DNA of 64,000 bases, from NCBI RefSeq assembly GCF_035582795.1, contig NC_134366.1:170822401-170886400 (forward strand). Reading direction: 5' to 3'. Below are positions 10,030 to 23,328 of this stretch, piece after piece. Position 1 is the stretch's first letter, and every line of letters begins with the position of its first letter. The notes below the pieces were generated by a model. It made no database searches. It saw only the letters and a list, made by a program, of their open reading frames with translations, and was not told the DNA's origin. The stretch is from Mycteria americana. Lineage: Eukaryota > Chordata > Aves > Ciconiiformes > Ciconiidae. A program made the position numbers and the translations under genes.

Positions 10030-10897
10030 GCAAAACGGATACAGGTACCAAGAGACACCAGTGTTCAGGGTGTCTGCGCCGAGGTGCTGGCAGTGGGGCT
10101 GCAGGGTGGCCTCTGTGAGGAGAGGCCAGGGCTGCCCCGTGCCACACACAGCCGGTTCCAAGGGCCCCACGCAGGACACAGCTGAGCCCCTCAGCCAAGC
10201 TGGGGGTGCCTGGGGGAAAAGAGGTTTCCGAAAGGGCACAAGGCGGCAGAGGCAGAGGAGGAGGAAGCCAAGGAGGGAGCAGCAGCAGAGGGACCCCGAG
10301 GCCAGAGGAGGAGGAGGGCAGGAGGTGCTGCAGGCCCGCAGCAGGGATCCCCTGCAGCCCCGGAGAGACCCCGCTGGAGCAGAGACCCACCCTGCAGCCC
10401 GGGGAGGGCCCCAGGCCGCAGCAGGGGGATATTTCCTGCAGGAGCTGCGGCCGTGGAGAGCCCGGGCGGGAGCAGGTTGTCCCTGAAGGACTGCAGCCCG
10501 GGGCAGGGCCCGCGCTGGAGCAGGAGACGGGTGAGGAGGGAGGAGCGGCCGAGAGGGGCTGGGATGGACTGACCGAACCCCCATCCCCACCTCCTGCACC
10601 CCTTGTGGGGAGAGGAGACGGGAGTGAATGGGTGAAGGTGGGCCTGGGGAAAAGTCAGGGTGGAAAGGTCTTTTAGTTTTTGTCTTTGTTTCTCACTATC
10701 CAGCTTTATTTTTGATTGTCAATATATTAAATTAATTTTCCTCAAGTCCGTTTTGCCTGCAATGGTAATTGGTGAGTGATCTTCCTGTCTTCATCTTGAC
10801 CCATGAACTTTACCTCTTATTTTCTCTCTTATTTTCTTGAGGTGGGGGAATAAGAGAGTAGCTGGGGGGAAGCTGGCCCCAAGGTCAACCCTCCACA
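10030..10897 (+). mobile_element. Avian LTR-retrotransposon remnant (LTR and adjoining GC-rich part)
   Basis: The 3' half carries a signature that I recognise from a common avian ERV LTR: GTAATTGGTGAGTGATCT, then CTTGACCCATGAAC, then GGTCAACCCTCCACA ending in CA at about 10897. The 5' part (10060-10600) is very GC-rich, with repeated GGAGCAG and CTGCAGCC blocks that normally precede that end. The large ORFs on both strands here are products of this GC-rich composition. No gag, pol or env is present. The left edge is not resolved and the family assignment (ERVL-like) is from memory. Confidence 0.7.
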
Positions 10898-11648
10898 ACC
10901 AGAAATGCCAAAACAACACATTAACACTGGGTTACACACTAAAGGAAATACGTTTCCAGTGAGATCAGATGAGCAAATAGACTAACCATGCGGTGGGACA
11001 CCTGTGTGAGATTTCAAGTGACACATCCCAGCCCACATCCCATCCTTTATCCCTTGCAGTAAATCAAAAGCCACATTCACAAAGCCATTACAAAGCTCCA
11101 GCTAAAAACCATCTCATTTAACACGCACTTCCTCAGGCTGGTCCAAAAGTGACTGAGGAGCGTTCAAACTAAACAAAGCACACGTGCAGATGATGTCTTA
11201 CTCTGTAACGGACAATTTGTGTAGCATCCGCTAAACTCTACAGCTGAAACAACTGGGAAAGCAAGAAAAAGTGATCATCTCAGACTTCTCCCTTTACAGC
11301 TCAGGGTTTTCTTCCTCACCAGCACCCAGCTCCTCACCGCTGCTGAAGATCTCAAGCAGATGATGCACAGCTTGGGCCTCTGCAATCTCTCTCTGCTTTG
11401 CCACAACTGCCCCTGCTGACTTTGAAGGACTTTTGTTTCCTCCTGCCAACCTTTCAGGTGAGGACCTTACTGCTCATGAACCATGCATCAAAACTGTGAG
11501 CACTTCAACCACCACAGCCTGGGCTGACACAGCGTCTTCCTATACCCAAAGGAGGAACAGGAAAGTCCATGATGCCAAGGACAACCTTCCTTCAGGTACT
11601 GGAAAGCTGCGATCAAGTCCCTATCTATCCATATCTAGTATGGGAAAC

Positions 11649-12184
11649 TGTCCTGGTTTCAGCTGGGATAGAGTTAATTTTCTTCCTAGTAGCTGGTATA
11701 GTGCTGTGTTCTGGATTTAGGATGAGAATAATGTTGATAACACACTGATGGTTTAGTTGTTGCTGAGCAGTGCTTACACTAAGTCAAGGACTTTTCAGCT
11801 TCCCATGCTCTGCTGGGTGCACAAGAAGCTGGGAGGGGGCACAGCCAGGACAGCTGACCCCAACTGGCCAAAGGGCTATTCCATACCATATGGCATCATG
11901 CTCAGTATAGAAACTGGGGTGAGTTGGCCAGGGAGCAGCGATCGCTGCTCGGGGACTGGCTGGGCATTGGTCAGCAGGTGCATTGTGCATCACTTGTTTT
12001 GTACATTCTTTTATCATTATTATTATTATTTTATCTTCCTCTGCTATCCTACTAAACTGTCTTTATCTCAGCCCACAGGTTTTACTTTTTTTCCCCCCGA
12101 TTCTCTCCCCCATCCCACCAGGGGCGGGAGGGTGAGCAAGTGGCTGTGTGGTGCTTAGCTGCCGACTGGGGTTAAACTACAACA
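11649..12184 (+). mobile_element. Solo LTR of an avian endogenous retrovirus
   Basis: It starts TGTCCTGGTTTCAGCTGGGA and ends GGGTTAAACTACAACA, so the TG...CA ends are intact. This matches an LTR type common in bird genomes. It is 536 bp with no internal coding region. The flanks read GAAAC (11644-11648) and GAAAT (12185-12189), which fits a 5-bp target duplication with one mismatch, as expected for an ERVL-like insertion. It is probably a solo LTR left by recombination. Confidence 0.85.
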
Positions 12185-13832
12185 GAAATTTCACTCTGAA
12201 CAGCTAAATCTCAACAAAATTACAGGCATCCTAAACAGGGAGTTGTAGTGGAAAGCAGCCAGCTTTGCTGATGCGACACATTGCTTTTTCTTTTTTTAGT
12301 TTTCAAAGTTTGCAGTTGCTGAATGTTCCTGCGCTGCAGGGAAGCCAGCTGCGAGGCAGGAAGCTGGTGGCACTACTAGGGGTATCTTGGCCTGTTTAAG
12401 GTGTTCAGCGATTTTAGACAGTGGAACAGAGGCCAGGGGACACTTTCCAGGATGAATCTACTATTAGATACATATTCCTATTTATTTTTTTTCCCCCTAC
12501 AATACTGGTTTATGAGATCCTTCCCCCCCAGCCAAGGCTGCTCAAAGGAGAGGAAGCTTCCTAAGCTTGCAAAAATGACAAAAGGACTGTGGTTACCAAG
12601 TATAAATTACCATATTTCATCCCTCTTAGAAGTTTCCTGTGGGATAATGAACATATTCTGTCAATTAGTGAGGCCACAAGAACTTGAACACCCTTCTGAA
12701 TTCATCCAGCCAGAATCCTCAAGGGGGACTTTCAGAGCTGCCAAAATTTGCCACAGCCATCTCCAAGGCCTCGCATCTGCCAGAGCTTGTTGCCATCAAA
12801 ACCAGTAAGTGGGATTTGTTTTCCCCAAGAGCTTGACACAGAGCAAAACTGCATCCAGTTCAGAGTAGTATTTCAAAAACAAGGGGAAAAAATAAAGCTC
12901 TGCCTGAAATGGAAGAGAGAGCTGTGACATTATTTCATCATATTATTGAGTAAAACTAATCTGCGTTTGCAGGGTTGGGCTCCCAACAGGACCTCCTCGG
13001 CATACTTGCAATTCTTTTTGATATCCCCCTTCACTCGATGCTTTATAGTAAAACACCAAGTGCTGACTTTGTTTCTATTTTAAAATTGATCACTGTAGGT
13101 ATTCACTCAGAAAGCGACAACAGGTAGCATTTCAGGCAAGTGGTTTCCAAAACGCTGACCTTCCATAATTCATTTCAGGATCGTAACTTGTAAGACACTC
13201 AGTTAAAAGCAGCACATATTACCTCTGGAAATCTGGGCACAGAGCAGGCGAGTGCCCGTGGAAACATCTGAAATGCACCTGAGCAGTGAATGCAAGGGAG
13301 GGCAATGGGACTAGGAGAACTTCTTGGCTCTCAGGCACCAGAGATTTTCTCTTGTCACAAAAAAAAGCCTCCAGACCAGCACATTTAAATTTGGATTATG
13401 ATCTAACAGAGCAAAATTTGGTGTAGCATAAGGATCTCTGCTCCAGTACTATCTCCAATCTGCCACTGGGACTTTTAACAACTGTTTCTGAGCTACAGAC
13501 GAAGCGATCAATAATTTTAGATTTGATTCTGACTTCTGGCAGCAAGAAGAACACAGCACCAACGCTGCAAAATAACTGCTATTTGCACAGCACACAGGGA
13601 CATTTTACCCATGTTCTGAGATTTCTCTATTTCATGGCATTCAACAGCTCCCCACTCATGAGATGTCCTCCCACCACTCTTTTCTACTCACTATGGAAAA
13701 TTATTGAGGCCATGAATACATCCCACTGCGTGCTCACAGAAAAAAGTCTCACAGTGCACAAGTACCTGCAGAAAATGGCCGAATTCAATAAGACGACATC
13801 AAACAGAAACTTGTAAAGATGAGGAATTTTAT

Positions 13833-13838
13833 TTTATT
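13833..13838 (-). terminator. AGO2: Distal AGO2 poly(A) signal
   Basis: The + strand reads TTTTATTTTATTGA at 13827-13840, giving overlapping AATAAA hexamers on the - strand, with a U/GU-rich stretch beyond (TTTCTGTTTGATG). It is the last strong signal before the intergenic repeats. Confidence 0.65.
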
Positions 13839-13998
13839 GACATACTATGAGGCAAAACAAAATTGACACCATACAAAATAACTTTATAAAATATCATTCA
13901 CATCATTATTTTATCAGGAATTACAGCATTCTGAGCTTGTTACAAGTCGTATGTTTTGAGGTGAAAAACACTATGCTAAATCTTTAGTATTAGTTGTA

Positions 13999-14006
13999 TA
14001 TATACA
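13999..14006 (-). promoter_or_regulatory. Pumilio response element in the AGO2 3' UTR
   Basis: The - strand octamer TGTATATA matches the PUM consensus TGTANATA. Further copies are at 15428-15435 and 23033-23040 (TGTATATA), 21622-21629 (TGTAAATA) and 25173-25180 (TGTACATA). Confidence 0.5.
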
Positions 14007-15420
14007 GTAAGAAACCAAAACAGAAACTGTTAGGTTTTTCATGAGTTTATTGCAAAAGTAGTGCAAACTATTTTACCTTGCAAGCTGTAAAACAAACTTG
14101 GAAAAGGACCCACCTAAGCTTAAAAACATGACAATAAATGCTCAATTTCACAGCCTTTGAAGCTTCCTTCAACAGTTCTCAACAAAGAAATTCCCCATCT
14201 CTGCACATTTTTAGATTTTCACTGACTCGGAAACGAAGAAGTAGATGACGCACCCACACTAGCAAGCGGCCAGAGAGCAGGACGGGTCCTGCTCCAACAC
14301 AGGGTGCAACTCTTACCAAAGCCGGCATTCGGGCAATTCGGCACAAAGCGTGGCCGAGCCCATGTCCTGCTGCTTCTCCATCACCCCCAAAACATCGACC
14401 AACAGGGCACGTCTGGTCAGTTTGGTTTTCCTCCATTAATAAGCTGCCCCTCTCCACACTCGTATTTGAGAAAAGAGTCAAGAAAGCATTACGAGTGAAA
14501 AAAAAAATTAAGAATTAAGAACATGTATTGTCTGTTTTAGAAATATAGTATCCTTTTCCTGAAGTCTACGTAAAGCGTATTTCCTCGTGGTCCCCCTCCC
14601 CCTTGCGTACACAATGCAGGGCAAATCCCATCCCGAACTACTGCATGAAACCAAGGAAGGATACTACATTCTACGAGATCAATAGAAAACAGTCTACAAT
14701 GCTACCAGGGTCCCCCAAAGCAAAACAGGTAGCTAGTAATCTACTAAAAAAAAAAAAAAGCAAACAAATGCTACATGGAAAATGCTAAAAGAACAAAATG
14801 CAGCATATTCAGGCTTTTTTTTTTCTTGAGGTACCTATATAAATATTACCTTCTGCCCAAAGTACTATTTGTTTTGTTACAAAACTAACGTCCTTATCAT
14901 GAGCCAATTGCAGGGCATACATTATTATTGAGAAAGTGCAACCATGCTGATAGTTTATATGCAGCATATTAAAGGATGATTAGGCTTTAGAAAATATAGC
15001 TTAAGTATAGACCTGATGGAGCAGTTTTATAAAAACATTTAGCAGAGGCGTTTTCCTTTTGTTCGAGTCTCTCTGCAGCAGAAAGCCTTAGGAAACAGCT
15101 TTGAAGTCCTGCCACAATGGAACATCAGCACTTTTACAATTCCATATATAGATTGTTCTTTAATATTTAAACTAAATACAATTTTACAGAAAAGGTTCCC
15201 CCTCTGTATTAGGTACTGGTAAAAAGTCGATTCCCCCCACCCCCACCCTTCAAAAAATGATAGCATATCACAACTTAAAATTTTCCAAAAAGGAATTCTT
15301 TTTAAGTAAAAACGGTTCACATAGTAGAAAAACTTACACATAGTTGTAAACTGTTACATACAAAACAGTGGAAAAGTCAATGACGTTTTATTCCCTTACC
15401 CTCACACATGTATCCCTTCA

Positions 15421-15515
15421 TTTTATATATATACATGCACACACACATACACACACCAAAACCTGTGTACTGTATGTGTGGGTGTATATGCATATATAGA
15501 TAGATACACAGAGAT
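15421..15515. repeat. TA/CA/TG compound microsatellite
   Basis: Alternating TA, CA and TG dinucleotides run through this block, with CA-rich and TG-rich halves able to pair with each other in the AGO2 3' UTR RNA. A Pumilio octamer is embedded at 15428-15435. Confidence 0.7.
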
Positions 15516-17261
15516 GTATAGATCTAGGGTCGGGATCATGTATTTCAAAAAATTCTTTATTGGGTATTTCTCTTTGCCTAGTTCTGCTGTGATACTGTAC
15601 ATTTTATGACTTGATACACTGGAAAATATTTTAAAATTTGCTAAAACTATGTTTTGCAGCTTTTTTTTTTTTAACTTTGTGGTTAAAATTCATTTGATGT
15701 TTTTAATTAAGAATATGACTTTTGATTGTTATGCACTGGGAAAAAACACAAAGGCACAAAGAATAAAACTCAAATACAATATTGTTGTCTCTGAACAAGA
15801 AACCCAGAGGTTTTGGTTTGCAGAATGCCGCCTTGGAAGAGGTCGGTCATCACACGCAGTTTGGTCGCTGTTGCCAATCTTGTCGACAATTTTAGTAAAT
15901 AGCACCCAACTGTTTAAATGAGGTAGATCCAAATTGAAAAAAAGAAAGCTGGGTCCCCACCATTTTATTTGCCTCTATTTAAAATGTTTTAAGGATTATA
16001 TGTCAGTCGTAAGAGGTGGAAATGATGGCACTATCTGAAGCAAGCACAGAACTCAAGAACAGCTTTTTTGTTTCCGATGTAAATTTAAGTGTTAAATCAC
16101 AATCCTCCTTCACGCAACGATTTCCTAGCAGGGGGAGGGAGGAGAATATGTTCAACCAAAAAGAAAAAAAAAATTACAAAGAAGCTGCGATTTGAGAAAG
16201 CCTGTTTTCGGTAGACTGCCAGAGAAACGCCCGAGAGCCCACTTTCCGTAGAGCAACAGTGACAGCCAGTGCCTAAAGAGGTCAGTCACAGTATAGAGAT
16301 CTACAAGTTTCCCTTTATTTCTCAGGTGAGAAGACTTCCTTTTCTACTAGTTCAGCTTTATAGGAACGTCCTACTCTCGTTAAACAGTATTTTTGCATAC
16401 TCTGAGAAAAATCTGACAAATTTATTGTTTTGTTAAGGCTTAATTTAAAGTGGCATCGCCACACAGCATCATGCAAATGTTAAGCTACGTCAGCAAGATA
16501 CATACAATGTATTTAAACTACACACACCCCTACGTGAAACCTCATCGTTTGAGTAACGTAAAGCGACACTTACAATCTATATAGTAAGTTCTACAATGCT
16601 GTTGATGCATTGAAAAGTCAGTCGAGGGTATTTCTGTGTCTGCTTTTTGTAATACAAGTGCTACTCTTACCCAAACAGCACTACATCATTTCTATATCGC
16701 AAGCACAAGACATTTTAATACAGATGCAACACACATACAAACTAGTCAACATACATTTAGTACCACTTGAAATGAGGCCCTTAACATCATATCTTTTTTT
16801 TTTTTCTTTCAAAAAATAGCAAACTTTAAATGGTCATAAAAACATTTTGATTCAAGGGAACATTTACAATATGAAAATTCTGAGTTGATTTTTGGTTCTT
16901 TTTCAGTTATTTTATAAAAATAAAAACAAAATTTGAAAACTATTAAACAAACGATTAAAACCTTAACAGATGTCAGTTAAATCTACAATGTACCAAAATT
17001 AAGGAAAAAAAAAAATATGGATTTACTCAATACATTCTGTTTTCCATCTTACCCTCCCGAGATCAAGTTAACCACTTTGCTGCACAGAAATCTGGGACTG
17101 GATCTTTACTTATGAACTGCCCTAAAGTTTGAGATATTTGTGATTGTACAAACTAATTAAATACTGCGGAAGCCAGTGAAATTGTGCTTATTATTTCCAG
17201 CAAAATACTGCCTTTATATCTTTTATAAACAGTCTATAAACAGTCCCGCTTTCCCTTCATT

Positions 17262-17300
17262 AACATATGTGTGTGTATACACATACACACACACATATAT
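17262..17300. repeat. TG/CA microsatellite forming an inverted repeat
   Basis: A TG run turns into a CA run through GTATACACATAC, so the two halves form a hairpin of about 14 bp with a 2-nt bulge. Confidence 0.7.
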
Positions 17301-17603
17301 AAAATCTACTAAACTGTATCCACAAATTACAGAAAACAAATGGCAACGCTCTTCAGGATAGCACAGAACTTTGCCAGATATACTTCCTCATTGCACCCAA
17401 TTTAAAATTTCATTTTCCAAGATACATAATTCTGAAACTTACTCCTTAATGGTTTGGGTTTTTTTTTTTGTTTTAGGGTTTGGGTGGGGTTTTTTTTCCC
17501 TCCTCTTTTCTTTCCCCCTGTACAAATGCTTTGCTTTCCTAAATGGTCTGCTGGTAATTATTCCAAGTAAACTTCCTTAAGGAAGAGCACATAATATCTA
17601 CCG

Positions 17604-17618
17604 CCCCCCCCCCCCCCC
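17604..17618. repeat. C15 homopolymer (G15 in AGO2 RNA)
   Basis: Fifteen C in a row on the + strand lie inside the AGO2 3' UTR. The length may be affected by sequencing error. Confidence 0.85.
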
Positions 17619-18888
17619 GTGTACTCAAATTATTTCTACTGCCCAAAACCAGGTAATAAAGAATGGGAAAAATGCAACAATCTCTTGGTGGGAGACATTC
17701 TGGGGATTCAACATTGATAGACAACTGAAGATCAGTTAAAAGATTCAAGTCAGGCAGGCAATTTGAGACATGATTTACTTCAAAATAAAATTACAAAGTT
17801 GTCACTTGTAAATGAGATGAGCAATTTAAGGGCTCATCAGTCTTTTTAAGTTCCATGAGAAAACATATAGGGAACAACAGAATTAGGGTTGATATACCTT
17901 ATTTTTTTATAGCACAGAAACAGTGGGATCTGAACATCTCACAGTTGGTGCAGAATTAACTTTGGTGAAATCTAGAAACAAACTTCTTTGCATGTTATGT
18001 TGATAGACAAGTCTGCTTTGAGTCAAGTACATGGCAAACAAAAATGTGGAATTTTACATATACTGGTACAAGTGAAGCTTCCTCTATTCATGGATTTAAA
18101 AACAGGAAAAGCTGGTAAGTACAGAATAGAGTCCACATTAAATGTATTTTTTTTTTTTTCTGACAGGAAATCAAACCTAACAAAGCAAATACAAAGAGCA
18201 CCAGCCAGGGGACTAGAAATTCCCAAGCTTGCTTGCTGACCTTTTCACAATTCATGCTTGCCAAGCACACTCAAAACACCATAAAATAGCCAGAAAAGTT
18301 TAAATTTATGTTTCAGGGACAATTTCTAGGCTTGCTCCCAGGTTAGTTATATCTGCAGTCCCTGCTGATGAGTAGATAGTAGATATTCCAGCAGGTATTT
18401 TAGTTGTGCTTAAAGAAGGGGGGGGCAGGGTGGGGAGGGAAGAGTAACAAAACTAAAGCAGCCTGGTACAACAGCACATCCAAAAGGTGGGGGAAAAAAA
18501 ACCACAACTAAAATCTGTGCACTCGTAAGAAATGAATAGAGAAGAAATGTAGAAATAAGAAATGTAGAAATGAATATGCCCTTTAATACAGGTTTGTAAT
18601 GCAAATACTAGGCTCTTCAAAACAACATAGGTAGGTTGGCTGGTTGAAGGGTAGCCACAGGTAGTTTTAAGTTGCATCTGTTGAGGCACTCAGTGCATGG
18701 ACAAATTCAAAGCAATTACTCTTCTGAGGATATTTCGATAGGAGGAAGGGAGTAGCCAGCCTTCATCTTGTGCTGTGGGTCCACTTCCTTAGCGCTGCCA
18801 CATGCAGAACTCCCAAGACTAGCTCTCGCCAACCTCTCACACCTCCAAATTCAGCGAACGCCCTTGTCCTTGCCCCAACCAAGTCCAA

Positions 18889-18963
18889 AGCCCTCTGCCA
18901 CAGAGGGCTGAAACCAGAAGTTAACTTGAGGGAACTGCCTACCAATATTCCCCTTTTGGGGAA
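18889..18963 (-). other. Two short perfect hairpins in the AGO2 3' UTR
   Basis: Hairpin one has 9-bp arms AGCCCTCTG/CAGAGGGCT around a 3-nt loop (18889-18909). Hairpin two has 6-bp arms TTCCCC/GGGGAA around a 4-nt loop (18948-18963). They sit in an unusually GC-rich patch of the UTR (about 18760-19050). Confidence 0.6.
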
Positions 18964-21900
18964 GGGGCCAATGGACGTGTGCGGGGTGGGGGATCTGTGA
19001 AGGGCCGTGCCATTGCCCTGGCTGCACTCAGGGGCCCCTCACACAAAGCCAGAAGGAAAACAAAGAGAGTGTTATTTAACTGTTGCCTCGACAAGTGCTT
19101 AATTAGCAGTTTTGCAAGAAGATGTTTCTCCTCGCCTCCTTATCTCATTTCCATGAGGGATGGGGTAGCCGGCATAGTGCAGGTGGCATTTCTCTTCTAT
19201 ATAAGCATGACAAGCACCTAGCACAGGGCTCTTTCCTCGCTTAAACTTCCCGATATTCCTTTGGGGTTGCAGACCTAGCCTAGAAAGCGCACAAGGTTAC
19301 TCTTGTCGTTTTACAAGGATATGCTCACGGAGAAGTGTGTTCAGCGCACCTGCACAGTGAAACCCCTTCCAGGCCACAGCAACGTCAATAGTGTCTATGG
19401 ATCCGTAATACAAGATGTAGTGAAATATTTTCTGAAAAGCAGCCATTTACCCTAGAGCAAAACCCTATACTTCACGCTTTTGGGGGCAGCTTTGTTAAAT
19501 TATAACTGAGAACTGAACAAAATTTTCGGGATTTTACGCCGTTCAGTTGTTAGTGAGTTTAGTTATTCAGTCACCATTGCTCAACAGGAATTGGCTTCCA
19601 GAAAGTCAGAACTTCAGCAATCCTCCCTGCCATCAATAAGCATTCATTAGTGTCTTCATTAGTGTCTACGCCCAAAGATTAAGATAATGAAATTGCAGGT
19701 AGCATATAATCCCAGCAAATTTGCTTCTGAGATGCCAACGTCCGTAGCATAAAGCCCAGTTACTTTTAAATAAAAAACAAACAAAAAACTCTATAACACT
19801 GCTATGAAACCACACCAGCGCGTTGTGCTTAAACAGGTAGTATTTCTGTCAGCAGAGTGGTTAATTATAAAATGAGGAAGCTTGTTTGGATTCATTGTAA
19901 ACAAAGTATGATGTATTAACACAGTTTTCTACAGTTTCATTTCAGGTCATTTAAAGCACCTTTAGTCTGCGTGCACTTATTTCAAGGTTGAGTTACGGCC
20001 AAGGCTTTGCACATAACTGACACTAAATATTCGCAATACGAACATACTCAAGTTTGGGGTTGGTTTTTGGCGTTTTGTTTTGGTGGGGTTTTTTTCCCCA
20101 TTTTAAAATTTTTCATGGAATCACAGAGCAGGGAATATAGTATTTTCACTGTTACAGTCTTATGTCAACTTATCTAACTACTACATTAAAAAAATATTCC
20201 AATACATAATTTTTGCCTCAGATTCAAAATATATTTCAAGCACCTTCATGTCATTTTCAGTGAAAGCATGACATTTTTCGGCCAATAGCTAAAGTACAAA
20301 AACATTTTTCATTTGGAAACAACAGTATACAAACTCAGCGAGTGAATGGACAGGTTATAAAGGGAGTCACTGCTGTTGAGCAACCCTGCACAAAAGCGAA
20401 CGTGCCAGACGTGCGATTTGCCTTGCCATTTCTGATACCTTAATACCTTGCATCAACACAAGCCACATCTACGCCTTAGGAAGACAGAAGGAGCGACGAG
20501 CAGCCGTCCAAGATCACAGTATGGCACCACTAGTTCTCCAGCAAGAAACAAAACAATAAAAATACAGTTCGTTTGAGAGCATTTTGGCTGCCTAGTAGTA
20601 GGTTCACTTTAAAAATTAATTCATCTGCGGAGGAATACAGGAGGTAGCCTTTAACTGCATCTGCTTGCTAACTAAAGAGTACTACAAAACCACCTTTTGT
20701 AGTGATTTGGCCAAGCCATTACATTCATATTAACACTTTAGGCAAAGAAACACCACAGAAAAAGCAACTGAAACACTAAATGAGATAAAATGGATTACAT
20801 GCCACACCAAGCACACACACACACAGACGCACCTCATATTCTTCGGATTAAAACCATCTCGGAGGAATGCATCTTTCCAGTCATTAACCCTCAGAAACAG
20901 GAGGCAAAACTTGCTGTTTCACATCCTAACGCTAGATGACGGGGCTGGAGTTTGGGTCTCTTCTGTCCTCGAGGGAGGGTTACAGAAGCAAAAGGCAATT
21001 ACTGATGGATAGGAGATTGATGGCTTTCTCATGTGGGCAATCAGAGAGGCAACACTATTTCTTAGTTCAGAGCACTAAAACATCCACTGCACTCGACAAT
21101 CCCACACCCGCACAGGGACAGAGAGCAAGACATTGTAACTTGGATCCCAAATCCCTATTATTCCACTAATTCTGCCACACAGACCAGTTCTTCTTCATAT
21201 GACACAAGACTCAGATGCTGAAAGAAGCAAGGAAAACATGTGACAGCTACAGTTGATAGTCCGGATATTACGTTAATGCTATTAGACATCTAACAGTGAT
21301 ATCAAAGATCAGCATTTGAACATTGCACAGACAACAAGCACATTGGCAGCTTCAAAACTGCCTTTCTATCTTTACGGTGTGGGAGAAATGTTCATAGAGA
21401 AGGAAGAAATATTTTATAAATACAGACGGACCCTAAATATTTCCACTGTAATAAAGCAACTGTGCCCTTGGATTCATACCATAACGCAAACAGAAAGTAT
21501 AACAACATTTAAAACCAAAGCTCGTATCTCAATACTGTAAAATACGGCAGTATTCTGAAAAAAATGTAAGAACAACAAGGAATGGTATCCACAGCATTTC
21601 AGTATTTGCTATACATAGCACTATTTACAGTATTTTCAAACAGCTACAGCAGATGCAAAAAAGAAGTCTTACAGTAAAAAGGGAGTTTAAAAAAAAAAAT
21701 CAGTGCAATTACCTTCTACTTGAAGTTTTCCTTAGAAAAGACTGCATGTATGCATCAAGAAGCATGTTACCAAATGTAATATAAAAATTAAAAAAGTGTA
21801 CTGTCCTGCATTAGAGATTGAGAAAGCCACACTGGCAGGACAAATACACAAGAAGAGATGCTACTGTAGGAGAAGAGTATTTAAAAAATAGGAAAAAATG

Positions 21901-23328
21901 TGATTGTATTACACTGGTATCGAGTGTGAAAAATACTGAGCTAGAACTTTTTTTACATTCCTTTATTTAATGTGTAAAAGATCTCTTTAAAAAAAAAAAA
22001 AAGAGAGAGAGAGAGTGCCTTATGGGTTATCTATGCCACCAGAGATGCTTACTGGATAATGTCAAGAGGCAAGTATGTCCATCTGAATCTCCAAAGGTCC
22101 CAGTTCTGCATTTCTAGTACTTGTAGTTCTGAATAAGCGTAACCTGCAGAACCAACCTGTTCTCACTTCAAAATATCAACGTTCTTTCTCAAAAAGAAAC
22201 AATCTGCATGCACACTAAAAAGCCTAGAGCAATCCACTAAATTTGGCTCGGGGGGGTGTTAACGCAGACCCTCCTCCTATCCTTGCTCTCAGTTACATTT
22301 TAGAGATTCATTGGCATGAAAAAGATTGGGGTTTCTACAGGCGAGACACACATGACCACTGTGTTTGAGGTATTTACTGCTACAGTAAAGAAAACAGCAT
22401 TGGCAGCAACGCGCAAAGCCCTCCAGATGATGATCTTCTATTTAATACAAAGCCTTTGTGCACTTTAGATAAAAGCTTCAGAAGCGTCTTAACTCGATTA
22501 GAAACTTCAGTCTTTTCAGAAAGTAACCTAAAACCCCACACCTACCCTTCAAAAGTTTAAATTTAAAATCCTTGTGGAAATATTCTCTCACCTTAGCTAT
22601 GAAAATGATCTACTAATATCTGAACACATATGATAAAAATGGACCAAGGCTGCAGGAGTTATTGATAGAGTCAGAATTAAAGCTAAACCTTCACAACCTT
22701 TTTGCTTTTACAATCAGGGAACATTGCCTGGAGGCCTGGATGAAGATAAAAAAATATTTATTATGCATTTCTTGTTTTAAGCATAACAGTTTCCTGTAAA
22801 TCTTCCACGCTGGCTCCAGCAGATTAAGACACACCACCTTTCCCTAACGACTCACCCAAAACCTGACAGATCTAGAAACAAGGAAATTAATATGCCAAAG
22901 CTTCTGTAACACAGAAGATCATTGATTTTAATTCAGCAAGCCAAATATGGTTGCTGAAATATTCTAACCCAAACCAAGCCAAAATAAGGAGTTCTAATAA
23001 AAACAAGTGATCTCACTCCGTACATCAGTGCATATATACAAACTAAAAGTGTTGAGATTGCATAGGGCTATCTTGAATGCCAAACTCATATAAGGCAGAG
23101 AGAAATCCACCTACTTGCAACATTTCACAACTGGACATTTCCCCTTAAGGATTGACTCGAACTCTGTTTCCTGGGTGCTAGAAGAGGGGGAGTGGACATG
23201 TGATAATATTCAGCCAGTAGAGCAGAAATTTCCAAAATTAAGCAAACCTACTTACTGTATTAGATCTCCTACATTAAAAAAAAGAAAAAAAAAGAAAAAT
23301 AATAATAAAAAAAAAAAGAAAAAAAAAA

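Larger units (their letters stand above)
7136..13810. other. Intergenic region between the CHRAC1 and AGO2 3' ends
   Basis: This 6.7-kb convergence zone has no gene I can support. It holds a 21-bp tandem duplication (8151-8192), a CR1 fragment (8397-8740) and two LTR-type repeats (10030-10897 and 11649-12184). Stretches 7136-8150, 8745-10030, 10900-11640 and 12190-13810 show nothing recognisable. ORFs of up to about 200 codons here either lie in the repeats or have no domain. Confidence 0.7.

Noticed and set aside
9991-10676. Long ORFs on both strands (up to 202 codons)
   Set aside because: They overlap each other in the GC-rich LTR-derived block and are low-complexity; an artefact of few stop codons in GC-rich repeats.
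12401-12808. 135-codon + strand ORF between the LTR and the AGO2 3' end
   Set aside because: No domain, no splice or promoter context; composition is like the surrounding intergenic DNA.
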